Part shown: one piece after another, positions 42,279 to 51,092 of the stretch | Position numbering within the stretch: the stretch's first letter is position 1 | How the letters are laid out: each line of letters starts with the position of its first letter | Source: CAZMNY01 sp964567745 | Lineage (GTDB): Bacteria; Planctomycetota; Planctomycetia; Pirellulales; Pirellulaceae | Length of the DNA stretch: 55,783 nt | Assembly (NCBI GenBank): GCA_964567745.1 | Contig: CAZMNY010000052.1 | Coordinates: 1 to 55,783 of the forward strand | Direction of reading: 5' to 3' | The notes under the pieces: model-generated | Told to the model about the DNA's origin: nothing | The model's database searches: none | Seen by the model: the letters and a program-made list of their open reading frames with translations, nothing else | Made by a program: the position numbers and the translations under genes

Positions 42279-44155
42279 TTATTCATATATGTTTGAAGCC
42301 ACAGCTCAAACGACAGCAGCGACCAAATCAGTAACCGCCGGTTTTGGGCGCCGTCAAGATGTTCGTTCACTAGTTTACGCACAGTCGGCGCGTCGAGGAA
42401 TTCATAAATCCGACTTTCATCACCAAGAATTCTTCGCTGGACGTATTCGATGCTTTCTCCCTTGAACCAAGAGCCGTCAGGGGCAGAGAAACCTCGTTTC
42501 GCCCCATTGGATACATCCTTCGGAATGTGGCGAGACATGACTTTTCTTAAGATCAACTTGCCGTCACGTGTGCTTGAAAAATATTTTCCCTGCTTGTCGC
42601 CTGGTTCGTTCTCGTCGATGCGGGGTTGCTTGCCAAGATTGGCAAGTTTGCTTCGCACCGGCACTTGCATGGCGAAATCGACCAAGTCGTTGTCAAGAAA
42701 CGGCACTCTCGTCTCAACGCCATGCGCCATGCTAAGTTTGTCTTCAACGACGAGCAACCCATGAAGAAAAGTCCTCGCTTCGAGGCCGAGTGACGCGTTC
42801 ACGAATTCCTGCGAGTTGCTAGGAACGGGACCACTGAGTCTTAGTGCTTCATGAAAAATGTCTTGTGTCCAGACGTGCTTGACTTCCCCATGAATAGGCG
42901 AGAAGAGCCGCGCCAATACCGTGTTGTCAACAAGCCGTTGCCAATACTTGTAGTAGTTCTCTACATAGGTATCAAAGTTGCGGTTGACCGCGAAGGGATA
43001 GTATCTCCAAGGGTAGCCAGCAAACAACTCGTCGCCGCCGGCACCCGAAAGTACGACCTTGACGAACTTGCTGGCAAGTCCGGCGGCGTAGTAATTCGGG
43101 TAGCTCTGACCAACGCGAGGCTCCTCCAAATGCCAAGCCAGTTTTGGCATGACACGTTCCATGTCACCCGACTTGAGCACCATTTCGTAGTGCTCTGTTT
43201 TAAAGCAGTAGGACATATACTCGGCTTTCTCCCGTTCATCGAAACTAAGCTCGATGCCGGAGGCGGAACGGAGGTCGAAGCCGCACGTAAACGTTTTCAT
43301 AAATGGAACCTGTCGCGACGCCAAAGCGGTAATTGTTCCCGAGTCCATTCCGCCGCTGAGGTACGCCCCAACATCGACATCGCTAACGAGTTGCCTACGC
43401 ACTGCCTGCTGCAGAAGGCGATCTAGTTCCTCTTCGTATTCGCGCTCATCACATATTGCTTCTGGTTCGACAAAGGCGTAGTCCCAGTAACGAGTCGTCG
43501 TTGAAGTAACGTCATCCTTGCCCGATACGTTCATGAAGCATCCGGGTGGCAGGAGGCGGATTCCTTTGAACAGCGTCCGATCGGTAAACAGGTTCTGAAA
43601 AGTGAAGTACTCAAGCAGGGCCTCCTTGTCGAGCGTTGTCCCGAATTCCGGGTGACTCAAGATTGCCTTAACTTCGGAACCAAAACAAAACGAGTGATTC
43701 GATTGAGACCAGTAGAGCGGCTTCACCCCATATCGGTCGCGCGCAACAAAAAGAGCCTCTCGCTTGGAGTCCCATATCGCGAACGCAAACATCCCGTTGA
43801 AGCGTTGCAAGCAAGCATCGCCCCACTCGACGAACGACTTAAGCACGACCTCCGAGTCAGTTTGCGACACAAAACCATGGCCGCGCTGCTGAAGGTCCGA
43901 TCGCAACTCCTTGAAGTTATAGACCTCGCCATTGTAAGTGATTGTGAAGCGGCCGTCCTCAGTTGTCATTGGCTGCGAGCCCGCGTTGGAAAGATCCAAG
44001 ATCGCAAGACGACGGTGCCCCAGACCGATTGCGCCGTCAACGAAATGTCCCTTGCCGTCGGGACCGCGATGGGCAATCGACTCCGTCATCGCATGAAGAG
44101 CGCGCGAAGAAACTGGCTTACCATGTCCGTGTAGTATTCCGGTGATGCCGCACAT
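42275..44155 (-). CDS. asnB: Asparagine synthase (glutamine-hydrolysing)-like amidotransferase II
   Basis: A 626-residue enzyme with glutaminase domain (MCGITGILHG, Cys2; HRGPDGKG; YNGEVYNFKEL) and ATP-PPase domain (SGGMDS at 267-272; KVVLSGAGGDELFAGYPWRY). It resembles the one at 35543-37408 but is not a recent copy. ATG at 44155 puts Cys at position 2, which the glutaminase needs; the longer frame to 44314 would mask it. As a second member in the same locus it supports amidation of more than one carboxylate, or one for a sugar and one for an amino acid decoration. Standard asparagine synthesis is possible but less likely here. Confidence 0.9.
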   Translation of the reverse strand: MCGITGILHGHGKPVSSRALHAMTESIAHRGPDGKGHFVDGAIGLGHRRLAILDLSNAGSQPMTTEDGRFTITYNGEVYNFKELRSDLQQRGHGFVSQTDSEVVLKSFVEWGDACLQRFNGMFAFAIWDSKREALFVARDRYGVKPLYWSQSNHSFCFGSEVKAILSHPEFGTTLDKEALLEYFTFQNLFTDRTLFKGIRLLPPGCFMNVSGKDDVTSTTTRYWDYAFVEPEAICDEREYEEELDRLLQQAVRRQLVSDVDVGAYLSGGMDSGTITALASRQVPFMKTFTCGFDLRSASGIELSFDEREKAEYMSYCFKTEHYEMVLKSGDMERVMPKLAWHLEEPRVGQSYPNYYAAGLASKFVKVVLSGAGGDELFAGYPWRYYPFAVNRNFDTYVENYYKYWQRLVDNTVLARLFSPIHGEVKHVWTQDIFHEALRLSGPVPSNSQEFVNASLGLEARTFLHGLLVVEDKLSMAHGVETRVPFLDNDLVDFAMQVPVRSKLANLGKQPRIDENEPGDKQGKYFSSTRDGKLILRKVMSRHIPKDVSNGAKRGFSAPDGSWFKGESIEYVQRRILGDESRIYEFLDAPTVRKLVNEHLDGAQNRRLLIWSLLSFELWLQTYMNN

Positions 44156-44162
44156 GCGAATG

Positions 44163-45461
44163 TTACCAGTGTCGCCATCGGCGCGACGGGCGGTACGAGT
44201 CACCGGAGCCTTCGCCCTGCCGAACAAGGCTGCCAACGGTAGCGTAGTACCGCCGTAGTGACGTGGTTCCGGTTTCTTCACCGCCGCGTCCCTTGCCTGC
44301 CTGCGGTGCGTCAACTTTCGCGAATAGCGTTTGGGCGAGGAATATTTTCAAAGAGTCGCCATCGAAGACGTGGCCGCCCTTGTGAACACAGACTTGGACA
44401 TTCGGCAAGTTCTTGAAGGCTGATGCCGTCCGCCCCTCCTGTGCTTCAAGTCCGTAGATGTCGGGTTCCGAGCGTCCAAAGGTGAACAGAAAACGAGTTT
44501 TCAATGTTGAGATCTTCGTTCGGAGTCGATCTGCTTTTAGGTGGGTGCCCAGGGTAGGAATGATGATTTGTTCAATACTTGCACCGAGAAACGCGTCATT
44601 CAATACCGAATAGCCGGACGCGATGACAGCACCGTTCGGTTCCGCCTGCAGAGCAACAAGTAGCGCGGCCGTTCCGCCCTGTGAGAGGCCCAAAACGACT
44701 ATTCTCTCGTATTCAGCCTTCAGGTGTTTTGCAATGGCGAGCGCGTGAATGAGGTAGTTTGCGGAGTAGGACCCGCCGCGATTTAGGAGATTTGCATGGA
44801 CGAAGTTAGCATTGAGCTTTCGTGCACCATTTTGAATGGCCAAAAAATCCTCATTCGGCTTGACCAGAACGAATGTATCGCTCTGTGAAACCAATAGTTG
44901 ATAAATCATTCCGTGGTAGTTTTTTGCGTTGCCGGAGACAATCTCTGAAGATTGATTGATTCCGGTCCCAGGAATCAACAGTACGGCACAATTCTCGCTC
45001 TTGAGTGATCGCGATTTGCCGAAATAAGCAAACGCGTTTCGATCTGAGCCGAGATGATACTCGATTTCCAGAATGTCACGCGTCTTGGTTACGCGATCCA
45101 ACTCTAGGTCGTCGTAAGCGGTGAAAAACCTCGCATAGTCGATCTCGAGTCCACTTAGTCTTGCTCGAACGTCATCAACTGTTGAGCATGCCGGAAGACG
45201 TTGGGTCACTCCAGGAGCCAACGGATCCGAAAAGGCCCGGTCGAATAACGCAGTCTTGACGGTGATCGCATCATCTCGCGGTTCTTGAGGGCCAGTCTCA
45301 TTGTGATTGAACTGATGCCTTAACGCACGAAGCTGACTGTACGGCGGCCACTTCAAAACGCCTGAAGCAAAGCCGACCATATAGATACCAAAGGCCGCGA
45401 GAATTCCGACGACGATCCCACGCCCCGTCTTGAGGTCGCACGCTCCACGCCGTTCAACCAA
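44163..45461 (-). CDS. Alpha/beta-hydrolase fold membrane-anchored protein
   Basis: A 432-residue protein with an N-terminal anchor (GIVVGILAAFGIYMVGFASG, about 15-35) and an alpha/beta-hydrolase-like domain: CAVLLIPGTGINQSS (oxyanion region), VVLGLSQGGTAALL with nucleophile elbow GLSQG (Ser), and VCVHKGGHVFDGD with the late His. It may be an esterase that removes acyl groups from the exported glycan, or may only have the fold. The start is TTG at 45461, overlapping the aminotransferase stop by 8 nt; an ATG at residue 28 would cut the anchor. Confidence 0.75.
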   Translation of the reverse strand: MVERRGACDLKTGRGIVVGILAAFGIYMVGFASGVLKWPPYSQLRALRHQFNHNETGPQEPRDDAITVKTALFDRAFSDPLAPGVTQRLPACSTVDDVRARLSGLEIDYARFFTAYDDLELDRVTKTRDILEIEYHLGSDRNAFAYFGKSRSLKSENCAVLLIPGTGINQSSEIVSGNAKNYHGMIYQLLVSQSDTFVLVKPNEDFLAIQNGARKLNANFVHANLLNRGGSYSANYLIHALAIAKHLKAEYERIVVLGLSQGGTAALLVALQAEPNGAVIASGYSVLNDAFLGASIEQIIIPTLGTHLKADRLRTKISTLKTRFLFTFGRSEPDIYGLEAQEGRTASAFKNLPNVQVCVHKGGHVFDGDSLKIFLAQTLFAKVDAPQAGKGRGGEETGTTSLRRYYATVGSLVRQGEGSGDSYRPSRRWRHW

Positions 45462-46599
45462 TCGACTTTAGCTCCTTAACTACAAAATCGTAGTCGTCGT
45501 CGCTCATGCCACCAAAAAGGGGCAGCGCCAGAGTGGACTGATCGCAATCCTTGGCAACTGGAAACTGGTTCGCGTTGAAATCGTACGCTTGACGATACAC
45601 ACCAGTCATGTGGACTGCATGCGTGCCGGGCCTCGTGCTAATTCCACGAGCCTGCAACTTTTCCATTAACAGATTCCGGGGCAGAGGAGACCGCTCTTCG
45701 TCCACATGGCAGACGTAGGCCTGCCAAGCATGTTTCCGATCACTTGGAACCATCGGGGTTGTCAACCATGGAATGCCCGAAAACTCGTCCTGGTAAAAAA
45801 GGGCGCGGTCATGACGCTCGAGAAGCAGATCGTCCAGTTTCGCCAATTGGACGAGTCCGAGAGCTCCTTGCAGGTCGGTCATTCGATAGTTAAACCCGAT
45901 GACGTCGAAATCCGGCATCAGGTATGGGCGAGGACCGGCATGTCGTTGCTCCTCGGAAATGCTCGCCCCGTGATTACGTAAAGCATCAGCTGCTTCGGCT
46001 AGGACATCGTCGTCGGTCGTGACCATCCCACCTTCGCCGGTCGTGATTGTTTTCCTTGGATGAAACGAAAAGCAGCCAAGCTCGCCCAACGAACCGGCTG
46101 GACGTCCTCGATACTCTGCACCGACAGCGCACGCTGCGTCCTCAATAATTGGAATGTTTCCAGCAACGCATCGAATTTCGTCCATGTCAGCGCAGAGACC
46201 AAATAAGTGCACTGCGATGATCGCTCTTGTTCTTGGCGAGATCGCCCTGGCAATTGCTCGTGGAGCAATGTTATACGTGTGCGGGAGAACGTCGACGAAA
46301 ACAGGTGTTGCACCGCAGTAGGCGACGGCATTTGCTGTTGCGATCCAAGTAAATGCCGGGACTATGACTTCATCGTTCTCGCCAATGCCTAGCGTGGCCA
46401 ATGCTAGGTGCAGCGCTGTTGTACAACTTGTCGTGGCTAGAGCATGTTTAGTTCCGTGGCGTTCACCAAAGACCTGCTCAAACTCAGCAACCTTTGGACC
46501 TTGTGTCAACCAACCGTTCATGATTGGTTCCCTAAGGGCAAGCCACTCTTCTTCGCCAACACTAGGTCGGGTAATAGGTATGTTTCTCTTGTTCAGCAT
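45454..46599 (-). CDS. DegT/DnrJ/EryC1/StrS aminotransferase
   Basis: A 381-residue PLP enzyme. IPITRPSVGEEEWLAL, TTSCTTALHLAL, VPAFTWIATANAV, IIEDAACAVGAEY and the Schiff-base lysine Lys183 in SFHPRKTITTGEGG are standard. Such enzymes transaminate keto sugars, giving 3- or 4-amino sugars. The ATG at 46599 gives the usual N-terminus; an upstream TTG at 46644 is unlikely. The epimerase just upstream (46658) could produce its keto substrate or a related nucleotide sugar. It differs from the WbpE-like enzyme at 52252, so the locus makes two amino sugars. Confidence 0.88.
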   Translation of the reverse strand: MLNKRNIPITRPSVGEEEWLALREPIMNGWLTQGPKVAEFEQVFGERHGTKHALATTSCTTALHLALATLGIGENDEVIVPAFTWIATANAVAYCGATPVFVDVLPHTYNIAPRAIARAISPRTRAIIAVHLFGLCADMDEIRCVAGNIPIIEDAACAVGAEYRGRPAGSLGELGCFSFHPRKTITTGEGGMVTTDDDVLAEAADALRNHGASISEEQRHAGPRPYLMPDFDVIGFNYRMTDLQGALGLVQLAKLDDLLLERHDRALFYQDEFSGIPWLTTPMVPSDRKHAWQAYVCHVDEERSPLPRNLLMEKLQARGISTRPGTHAVHMTGVYRQAYDFNANQFPVAKDCDQSTLALPLFGGMSDDDYDFVVKELKSIG

Positions 46600-46657
46600 T
46601 AATGTCGGTTCGCCGAGCGTTTTCTCACCAACAGGCAAGACCAATGATGTACCTAGC

Positions 46658-47626
46658 CTAGCCCGTTAGGGTGCGGCGGTCCTCTGTTCGCCATGCGACG
46701 ACGCTTTCGAGCCCCTGCTGCAAATCGGAATTCGCTCGGAAGTTCAAGAGTCGCTCCGCCTTTTCAGTACTTCCTAAACGCCGAGTAACGAACATTTGCG
46801 ATTGGGGAGAATATTCCGGCGTGAGGCTAGAACCTGTTATTTGGAGAAGTGTTTCAACTAACTCGTTGATGGTTGTTTCGTCTCCAGTGCCAATGTTGAA
46901 GAACTCATCTTCGGCATCGGACTTCATGCCTAGGATATTGGCTCTAGCTACATCCTCTACGTGTATGAAGTCGTAGGACTGAGAGCCGTCGCCAAAAATT
47001 AATGGAGGCAGATCCTGTTCAATACGATCCAGCACTTTCATGATTACGCTGACATATGTTCCTTTGTAGTCCATCCGCGGGCCATAAACATTCATGTACC
47101 GCAATCCGATAAAAGGCAACGCGTGCTGCTCGTAGATCGCCCGGAAGAACTGCTCGCCGGCGATCTTGGTTGCCCCATACATCGTACGATTGTTGAATGG
47201 ATGATCCTCCGTCATTGGAGTCGCGAGTGCGTCACCGTAGACGGATGCCGAAGACGAAAACACGATCCTCTCGACACCAGCGTTTAAACAAGCCTCGATG
47301 ACATTGAAAGTGCCGACGACATTTACATCAATCGCTGACCTTGGTTCGGCCACGCACTCGCCAAGCCATAGAGCCGAGAGTAGAAAGACACCATTGGCAT
47401 CTATCAACTCGTTGGCAAGCGATCTTTGATCGCAAATGGAAGCTTGAACAAACCGGACTTTAGCACACTGATCGAGGGCCTTTTTAATGTTTGTAACATT
47501 CCCTCGCACGAGGTTGTCAATGACAACAATCTCGCTGATTGGTTCGCTCGTTAGTTGCTCGACAATGTGAGATCCCACAAAGCCAGCCCCGCCTATCACC
47601 ACCAGTTTCTTGCCTTCAAGGTCCAT
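46658..47626 (-). CDS. NAD-dependent epimerase/dehydratase (SDR)
   Basis: A 322-residue extended SDR. VVIGGAGFVGSHIVEQL is the cofactor motif (residues 9-25), VVIDNLVRGN the adenosine-binding segment, VFSSSASVYGD the Ser region and MYGATKIAGEQFF the YxxxK catalytic motif. The pattern is that of NDP-sugar 4-epimerases or 4,6-dehydratases; the substrate is not certain. GAGAAG lies before the ATG at 47626. It follows wzt by 10 nt and precedes the aminotransferase, with which it probably acts. Confidence 0.87.
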   Translation of the reverse strand: MDLEGKKLVVIGGAGFVGSHIVEQLTSEPISEIVVIDNLVRGNVTNIKKALDQCAKVRFVQASICDQRSLANELIDANGVFLLSALWLGECVAEPRSAIDVNVVGTFNVIEACLNAGVERIVFSSSASVYGDALATPMTEDHPFNNRTMYGATKIAGEQFFRAIYEQHALPFIGLRYMNVYGPRMDYKGTYVSVIMKVLDRIEQDLPPLIFGDGSQSYDFIHVEDVARANILGMKSDAEDEFFNIGTGDETTINELVETLLQITGSSLTPEYSPQSQMFVTRRLGSTEKAERLLNFRANSDLQQGLESVVAWRTEDRRTLTG

Positions 47627-47636
47627 GGGTTACTTC

Positions 47637-48983
47637 TCATTCTTCAGTATGGGAGAGCCGTTCTTTTGTCATGAATGGCTGATGCGATGCGATCGCGGAC
47701 CTGCTATTGAATTGCCAATCCGTGGCGGGCCGCACGAAACCAGACACATGTTCCCATCGATAGTAGTCCGATTCGTCGCCGCCCGATCGACTGACGGTCA
47801 AATCCAGGACTTCGTCAAGGCTGTCGATTGTCCGTCCGTCCTCTCTAAACACACTCACACCCAGCCTATATGCTCCAGGCAGGAGACGGGCATTGATCCC
47901 CACTTGACCTTGCATCCACCCAACGTCGAGTTTCCTCGGTTGATATGGCGGATCGCTTGTCTGCGAACTTGTGATCACGGTTCCATCGACTGTGGCGACC
48001 CGAATTTCAAAATGAGCTGTACGTACTGATTCTCGAACTTGCAGCGCAAACTCAATCTTGATCGGCTCACACATTTGCAGCTCAGTTGAGCTAACGCCAC
48101 TTCTTTCGGCGTAACCTACCTCGCGAAACCTCGCTTCACCGGTCCCGACTCGACATGCGTCCTCGGGCAATTGTCCAATTCTTTCGCTCGTTGAACCGAG
48201 TTGAGCATATTGATCAACTATGTTCGACGGCTTGCCGTCCGCGATGATCTGACCGTTCTCGATGAGAATCGCTCGGCTGCAAAGCGAGCGGATAGCACCC
48301 ATGTTGTGACTGACGAACAGGATCGTTCGGCCTGAGCGGCTGACCTTCTCCATCTTGCCAAGACACTTGCGCTGAAACTCCAAGTCACCGACAGCCAGAA
48401 CTTCGTCGACAACCAAAATTTCAGGTTCCAAGTGAGCAGCCACGGCAAAACCAAGACGTACTTTCATACCTGAAGAATATCTCTTTACTGGCGTGTCAAT
48501 GAACCTCGTGACGTCGGCAAACTCTAAGATTTCATCATATTTTCGTCGGATTTCAGATCGGGTCATGCCAAGGATAGTGCCGTTCATGAAAACGTTTTCG
48601 CGGCCAGTCAATTCAGGATGAAATCCTGTTCCAACCTCGAGAAGACTTCCCACCCGCCCAAAAAGGTTGGCGGAACCTGTCGTAGGCCGTGTAACCCGAG
48701 AAAGAATCTTCATGAGCGTCGATTTACCGGCGCCATTTCGACCGATTACACCCAGGACTTCGCCTGGTTCAACATCAAACGAGACGCCTTGAAGCGCCCA
48801 AAACTCTGCGCCGGGTTTTGACTTGCCGGCGACCTCTTGTCCATGGCTCGCAGACTTCTGAGTCCGTTGGGGAAATATTCGACCCGCCCAGCCGCCGACG
48901 AGTTCACGAATCGACCCAGCATGGGTTAGACCTAGCTTGTACCTCTTACCTAAATCATTCACTTGAATCGAGGCCTTGCTCAT
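47637..48983 (-). CDS. wzt: ABC transporter ATP-binding protein (Wzt) with carbohydrate-binding C-terminal domain
   Basis: A 448-residue ATPase of polysaccharide export. ATPase domain: Walker A GRNGAGKST (81-89), signature-like RYSSGMKVRLG, Walker B ILVVDEVLAVGD and FVSHNMGAIRSLC. From about residue 270 a beta-sandwich domain like Wzt_C follows (CEPIKIEFALQVRES, INARLLPGAYRLGVSVF). In the known O-antigen systems this domain binds the modified end of the glycan and gates export. The permease gene (48995-49924) is 11 nt upstream. The presence of this domain predicts that the glycan has a recognised cap, for which the methyltransferase or amidotransferases are candidates. Confidence 0.93.
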   Translation of the reverse strand: MSKASIQVNDLGKRYKLGLTHAGSIRELVGGWAGRIFPQRTQKSASHGQEVAGKSKPGAEFWALQGVSFDVEPGEVLGVIGRNGAGKSTLMKILSRVTRPTTGSANLFGRVGSLLEVGTGFHPELTGRENVFMNGTILGMTRSEIRRKYDEILEFADVTRFIDTPVKRYSSGMKVRLGFAVAAHLEPEILVVDEVLAVGDLEFQRKCLGKMEKVSRSGRTILFVSHNMGAIRSLCSRAILIENGQIIADGKPSNIVDQYAQLGSTSERIGQLPEDACRVGTGEARFREVGYAERSGVSSTELQMCEPIKIEFALQVRESVRTAHFEIRVATVDGTVITSSQTSDPPYQPRKLDVGWMQGQVGINARLLPGAYRLGVSVFREDGRTIDSLDEVLDLTVSRSGGDESDYYRWEHVSGFVRPATDWQFNSRSAIASHQPFMTKERLSHTEE

Positions 48984-48994
48984 CGAACGAACTC

Positions 48995-49924
48995 CTAGAT
49001 GACGTCAGCGAAGGTTGATTCAACACGCCGAAAGAAATACAGCCCACTTATCAACATCAGTATCGAAGCGAAAGTCGATACGGCCATCATCTCCCAATTG
49101 GGCGCCGCATTGCCGAGGATTGCCCAGCGAAAACCCTCGAGTACGCCAACCATCGGATTCAGTGCATAGACAGCTTGCCATTCCTCCGGAACTGAGCTTG
49201 CAGAATAAGCGACTGGAGTCAGCCACATCCACATCTGCATGACATATCCGATGATGCTCTGAACGTCTCGATATTTTACGACGAGCGCTGTTGCCCAAAG
49301 GGAAACCGACAACGCAGTCGTCATGCAAACGGCCAAGAAAACGGGGATTAGAATCATGTTCCCAGAAGGCGTCACACCGAACCACATCATGAGACCAAGT
49401 AGTAGAACCAACTGGATACCAAAGTCGATGAGACCGTTGATTACCTTGGACAAGGGTAATAGTAGCCGAGGGAAATAGACTTTCGTTAGCAACTGCCCAC
49501 CGCTGATTGTGCTTTGGCTTGCCCTGGTCAAACAACCAGAAAAGTAGAGCCATGGAATTAATCCAGAAAAATTGAATACTGGATATGGCACGCCCTCGGA
49601 CGGCAGTTTCGCGATCTTGCTGAATACAATCGTGAAAACAACCATGCTCATCAGCGGGTTCACGATGGCCCAACCGACGCCAATAAAGCTCTGCCGATAC
49701 TTCGCGGAAAAATCGCGGTACACCATCTGAACTAGCAGGTCGCGGTATCGCCACAGTTCGACAAATTCAATCGACACCCATCCCTCCTGTGGTCGAATGA
49801 CGGTGATCGGCCCGACATACTCCTTTAGGCTGGCGTCCGTCGGTTCATCATCTTGAGCACTCCCCGGCCCATTCTTTGGAACCTCTGGAGGTTCGTCGTC
49901 GTGTCGAATTGTGGTGGCGTTCAT
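48995..49924 (-). CDS. wzm: ABC transporter permease (Wzm, ABC-2 type)
   Basis: A 309-residue ABC-2 membrane protein. A polar N-terminus (about 1-50, with EPPEVPKNGPGSAQDDEP) leads to the amphipathic VSIEFVELWRYRDLLVQMVYRDF and six hydrophobic segments, with FNFSGLIPWLYFSGCL, PLSKVINGLIDFGIQLVLLL and YVMQMWMWLTPVAYS. This is the Wzm type that moves undecaprenyl-linked glycan across the inner membrane. The ATG at 49924 is chosen; the frame to 50056 is basic and not family-like. It directly precedes wzt. Confidence 0.93.
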   Translation of the reverse strand: MNATTIRHDDEPPEVPKNGPGSAQDDEPTDASLKEYVGPITVIRPQEGWVSIEFVELWRYRDLLVQMVYRDFSAKYRQSFIGVGWAIVNPLMSMVVFTIVFSKIAKLPSEGVPYPVFNFSGLIPWLYFSGCLTRASQSTISGGQLLTKVYFPRLLLPLSKVINGLIDFGIQLVLLLGLMMWFGVTPSGNMILIPVFLAVCMTTALSVSLWATALVVKYRDVQSIIGYVMQMWMWLTPVAYSASSVPEEWQAVYALNPMVGVLEGFRWAILGNAAPNWEMMAVSTFASILMLISGLYFFRRVESTFADVI

Positions 49925-49991
49925 CTGAAAAAATTCGTATGGCGTGTAACCGACTTCGCCTCTCCGATCAAGTCGCCGAGGCGCAGTTCGA

Positions 49992-51092
49992 CTACTTCCG
50001 GCCGCGAGGCCTATTCGTCGAAATAGCCTGCTGTCGAAACTGAGACTGATAGGCAATGTGAATTAGCCCCGCGAGGTTCGAGCCACGTGTCTTGGGACCT
50101 GCAGAGCTGTCTGACGAAATCCTCTGTTGTAGAAAAGGCTTATCCTCGATAAGCCCACGGCTGTCAAACAATAGGCCAACCGTTGGGCACGTCCTTCGAA
50201 TGTCCGACAACAACTCTCTCGGGACTCGTTTCCCAGTGAACGGAAACGCGAAAGGGGGTGAACCCAGGCCCGTCAACTCGTGCACGAACTGACAGGACGA
50301 CTGGATCTCTTCCCTGATGCCGTGATTCGAATGGGTAAGGCCCAGGTTGCAGTGTGTCAGGCCATGGGCTCCGATGGTGAATCCGTCATTGCTCAAAGTC
50401 CGTAGCATTTCTTTGGTCATGTAAGGCTGTTTCGTCTCGAGGTAGTCCGTGAAACTGACCCCAATCAATGAGCCAATCCTGTCGATCAATTCGGAATCTT
50501 CGTAGCCCAAACGGAGCAGCCAATCGCAAATCGACTTTCGGGTTGTCGAGTCGAGGCCATTTTCATTTGCAAGTGTGCTTAGTGACTTCAAAACCTGTTC
50601 TTGCGGCAAACGGTTGACACGCTCAATACACAGGGAAATCTTGTTCCGGTAGAACATTGTCCGATTGTCGACAAAGCCGGTCGTGACAAAGAAGATGGCC
50701 GGTATATTGTGCTTTATCAGAAGCGGCCGCACGATGTCGAAACACTCGCGATACCCGTCGTCCAAAGTTAACACGATCGAGGGCCGGGACGATCGACGTT
50801 TTGACGTATGTTCGTTCCTTCGTTCGCAAAGCTCCTGATAGCCGATGACGTCGTACTCGTTCTTCAGGTACTTGAGGTCCGCCTCGAACATCTCCGTGTT
50901 CTTGACTGGGCAAACGTGCGTTACGTGGGGCGGCCACTTGTCGCTAACCAAGTGGTAGCAAAGCCCCACTACGTCTCGGCGAACCCAAGTTTGATATATT
51001 CGCGTTGGCACGATTTGCATCGCACCGCGCACTAGCGTCTTGAGAATGAGAATCTCTGGCATCGGGTCGTTGTCAATTGAAGAGCCACTCAT
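49992..51092 (-). CDS. Polysaccharide deacetylase (NodB-type)
   Basis: A 366-residue carbohydrate esterase 4 fold protein. SIVLTLDDGYRECFDIV holds LDDG (110-113, metal ligand), PAIFFVTTGFVD, and FTIGAHGLTHCNLGLTH supplies the HxxxH ligands. An insertion between them (about 145-215) is helical. No clear signal peptide; the N-terminus has a short hydrophobic part. It would deacetylate an N-acetyl sugar of the glycan. ATG at 51092 overlaps the preceding stop as ATGA. Confidence 0.87.
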   Translation of the reverse strand: MSGSSIDNDPMPEILILKTLVRGAMQIVPTRIYQTWVRRDVVGLCYHLVSDKWPPHVTHVCPVKNTEMFEADLKYLKNEYDVIGYQELCERRNEHTSKRRSSRPSIVLTLDDGYRECFDIVRPLLIKHNIPAIFFVTTGFVDNRTMFYRNKISLCIERVNRLPQEQVLKSLSTLANENGLDSTTRKSICDWLLRLGYEDSELIDRIGSLIGVSFTDYLETKQPYMTKEMLRTLSNDGFTIGAHGLTHCNLGLTHSNHGIREEIQSSCQFVHELTGLGSPPFAFPFTGKRVPRELLSDIRRTCPTVGLLFDSRGLIEDKPFLQQRISSDSSAGPKTRGSNLAGLIHIAYQSQFRQQAISTNRPRGRK

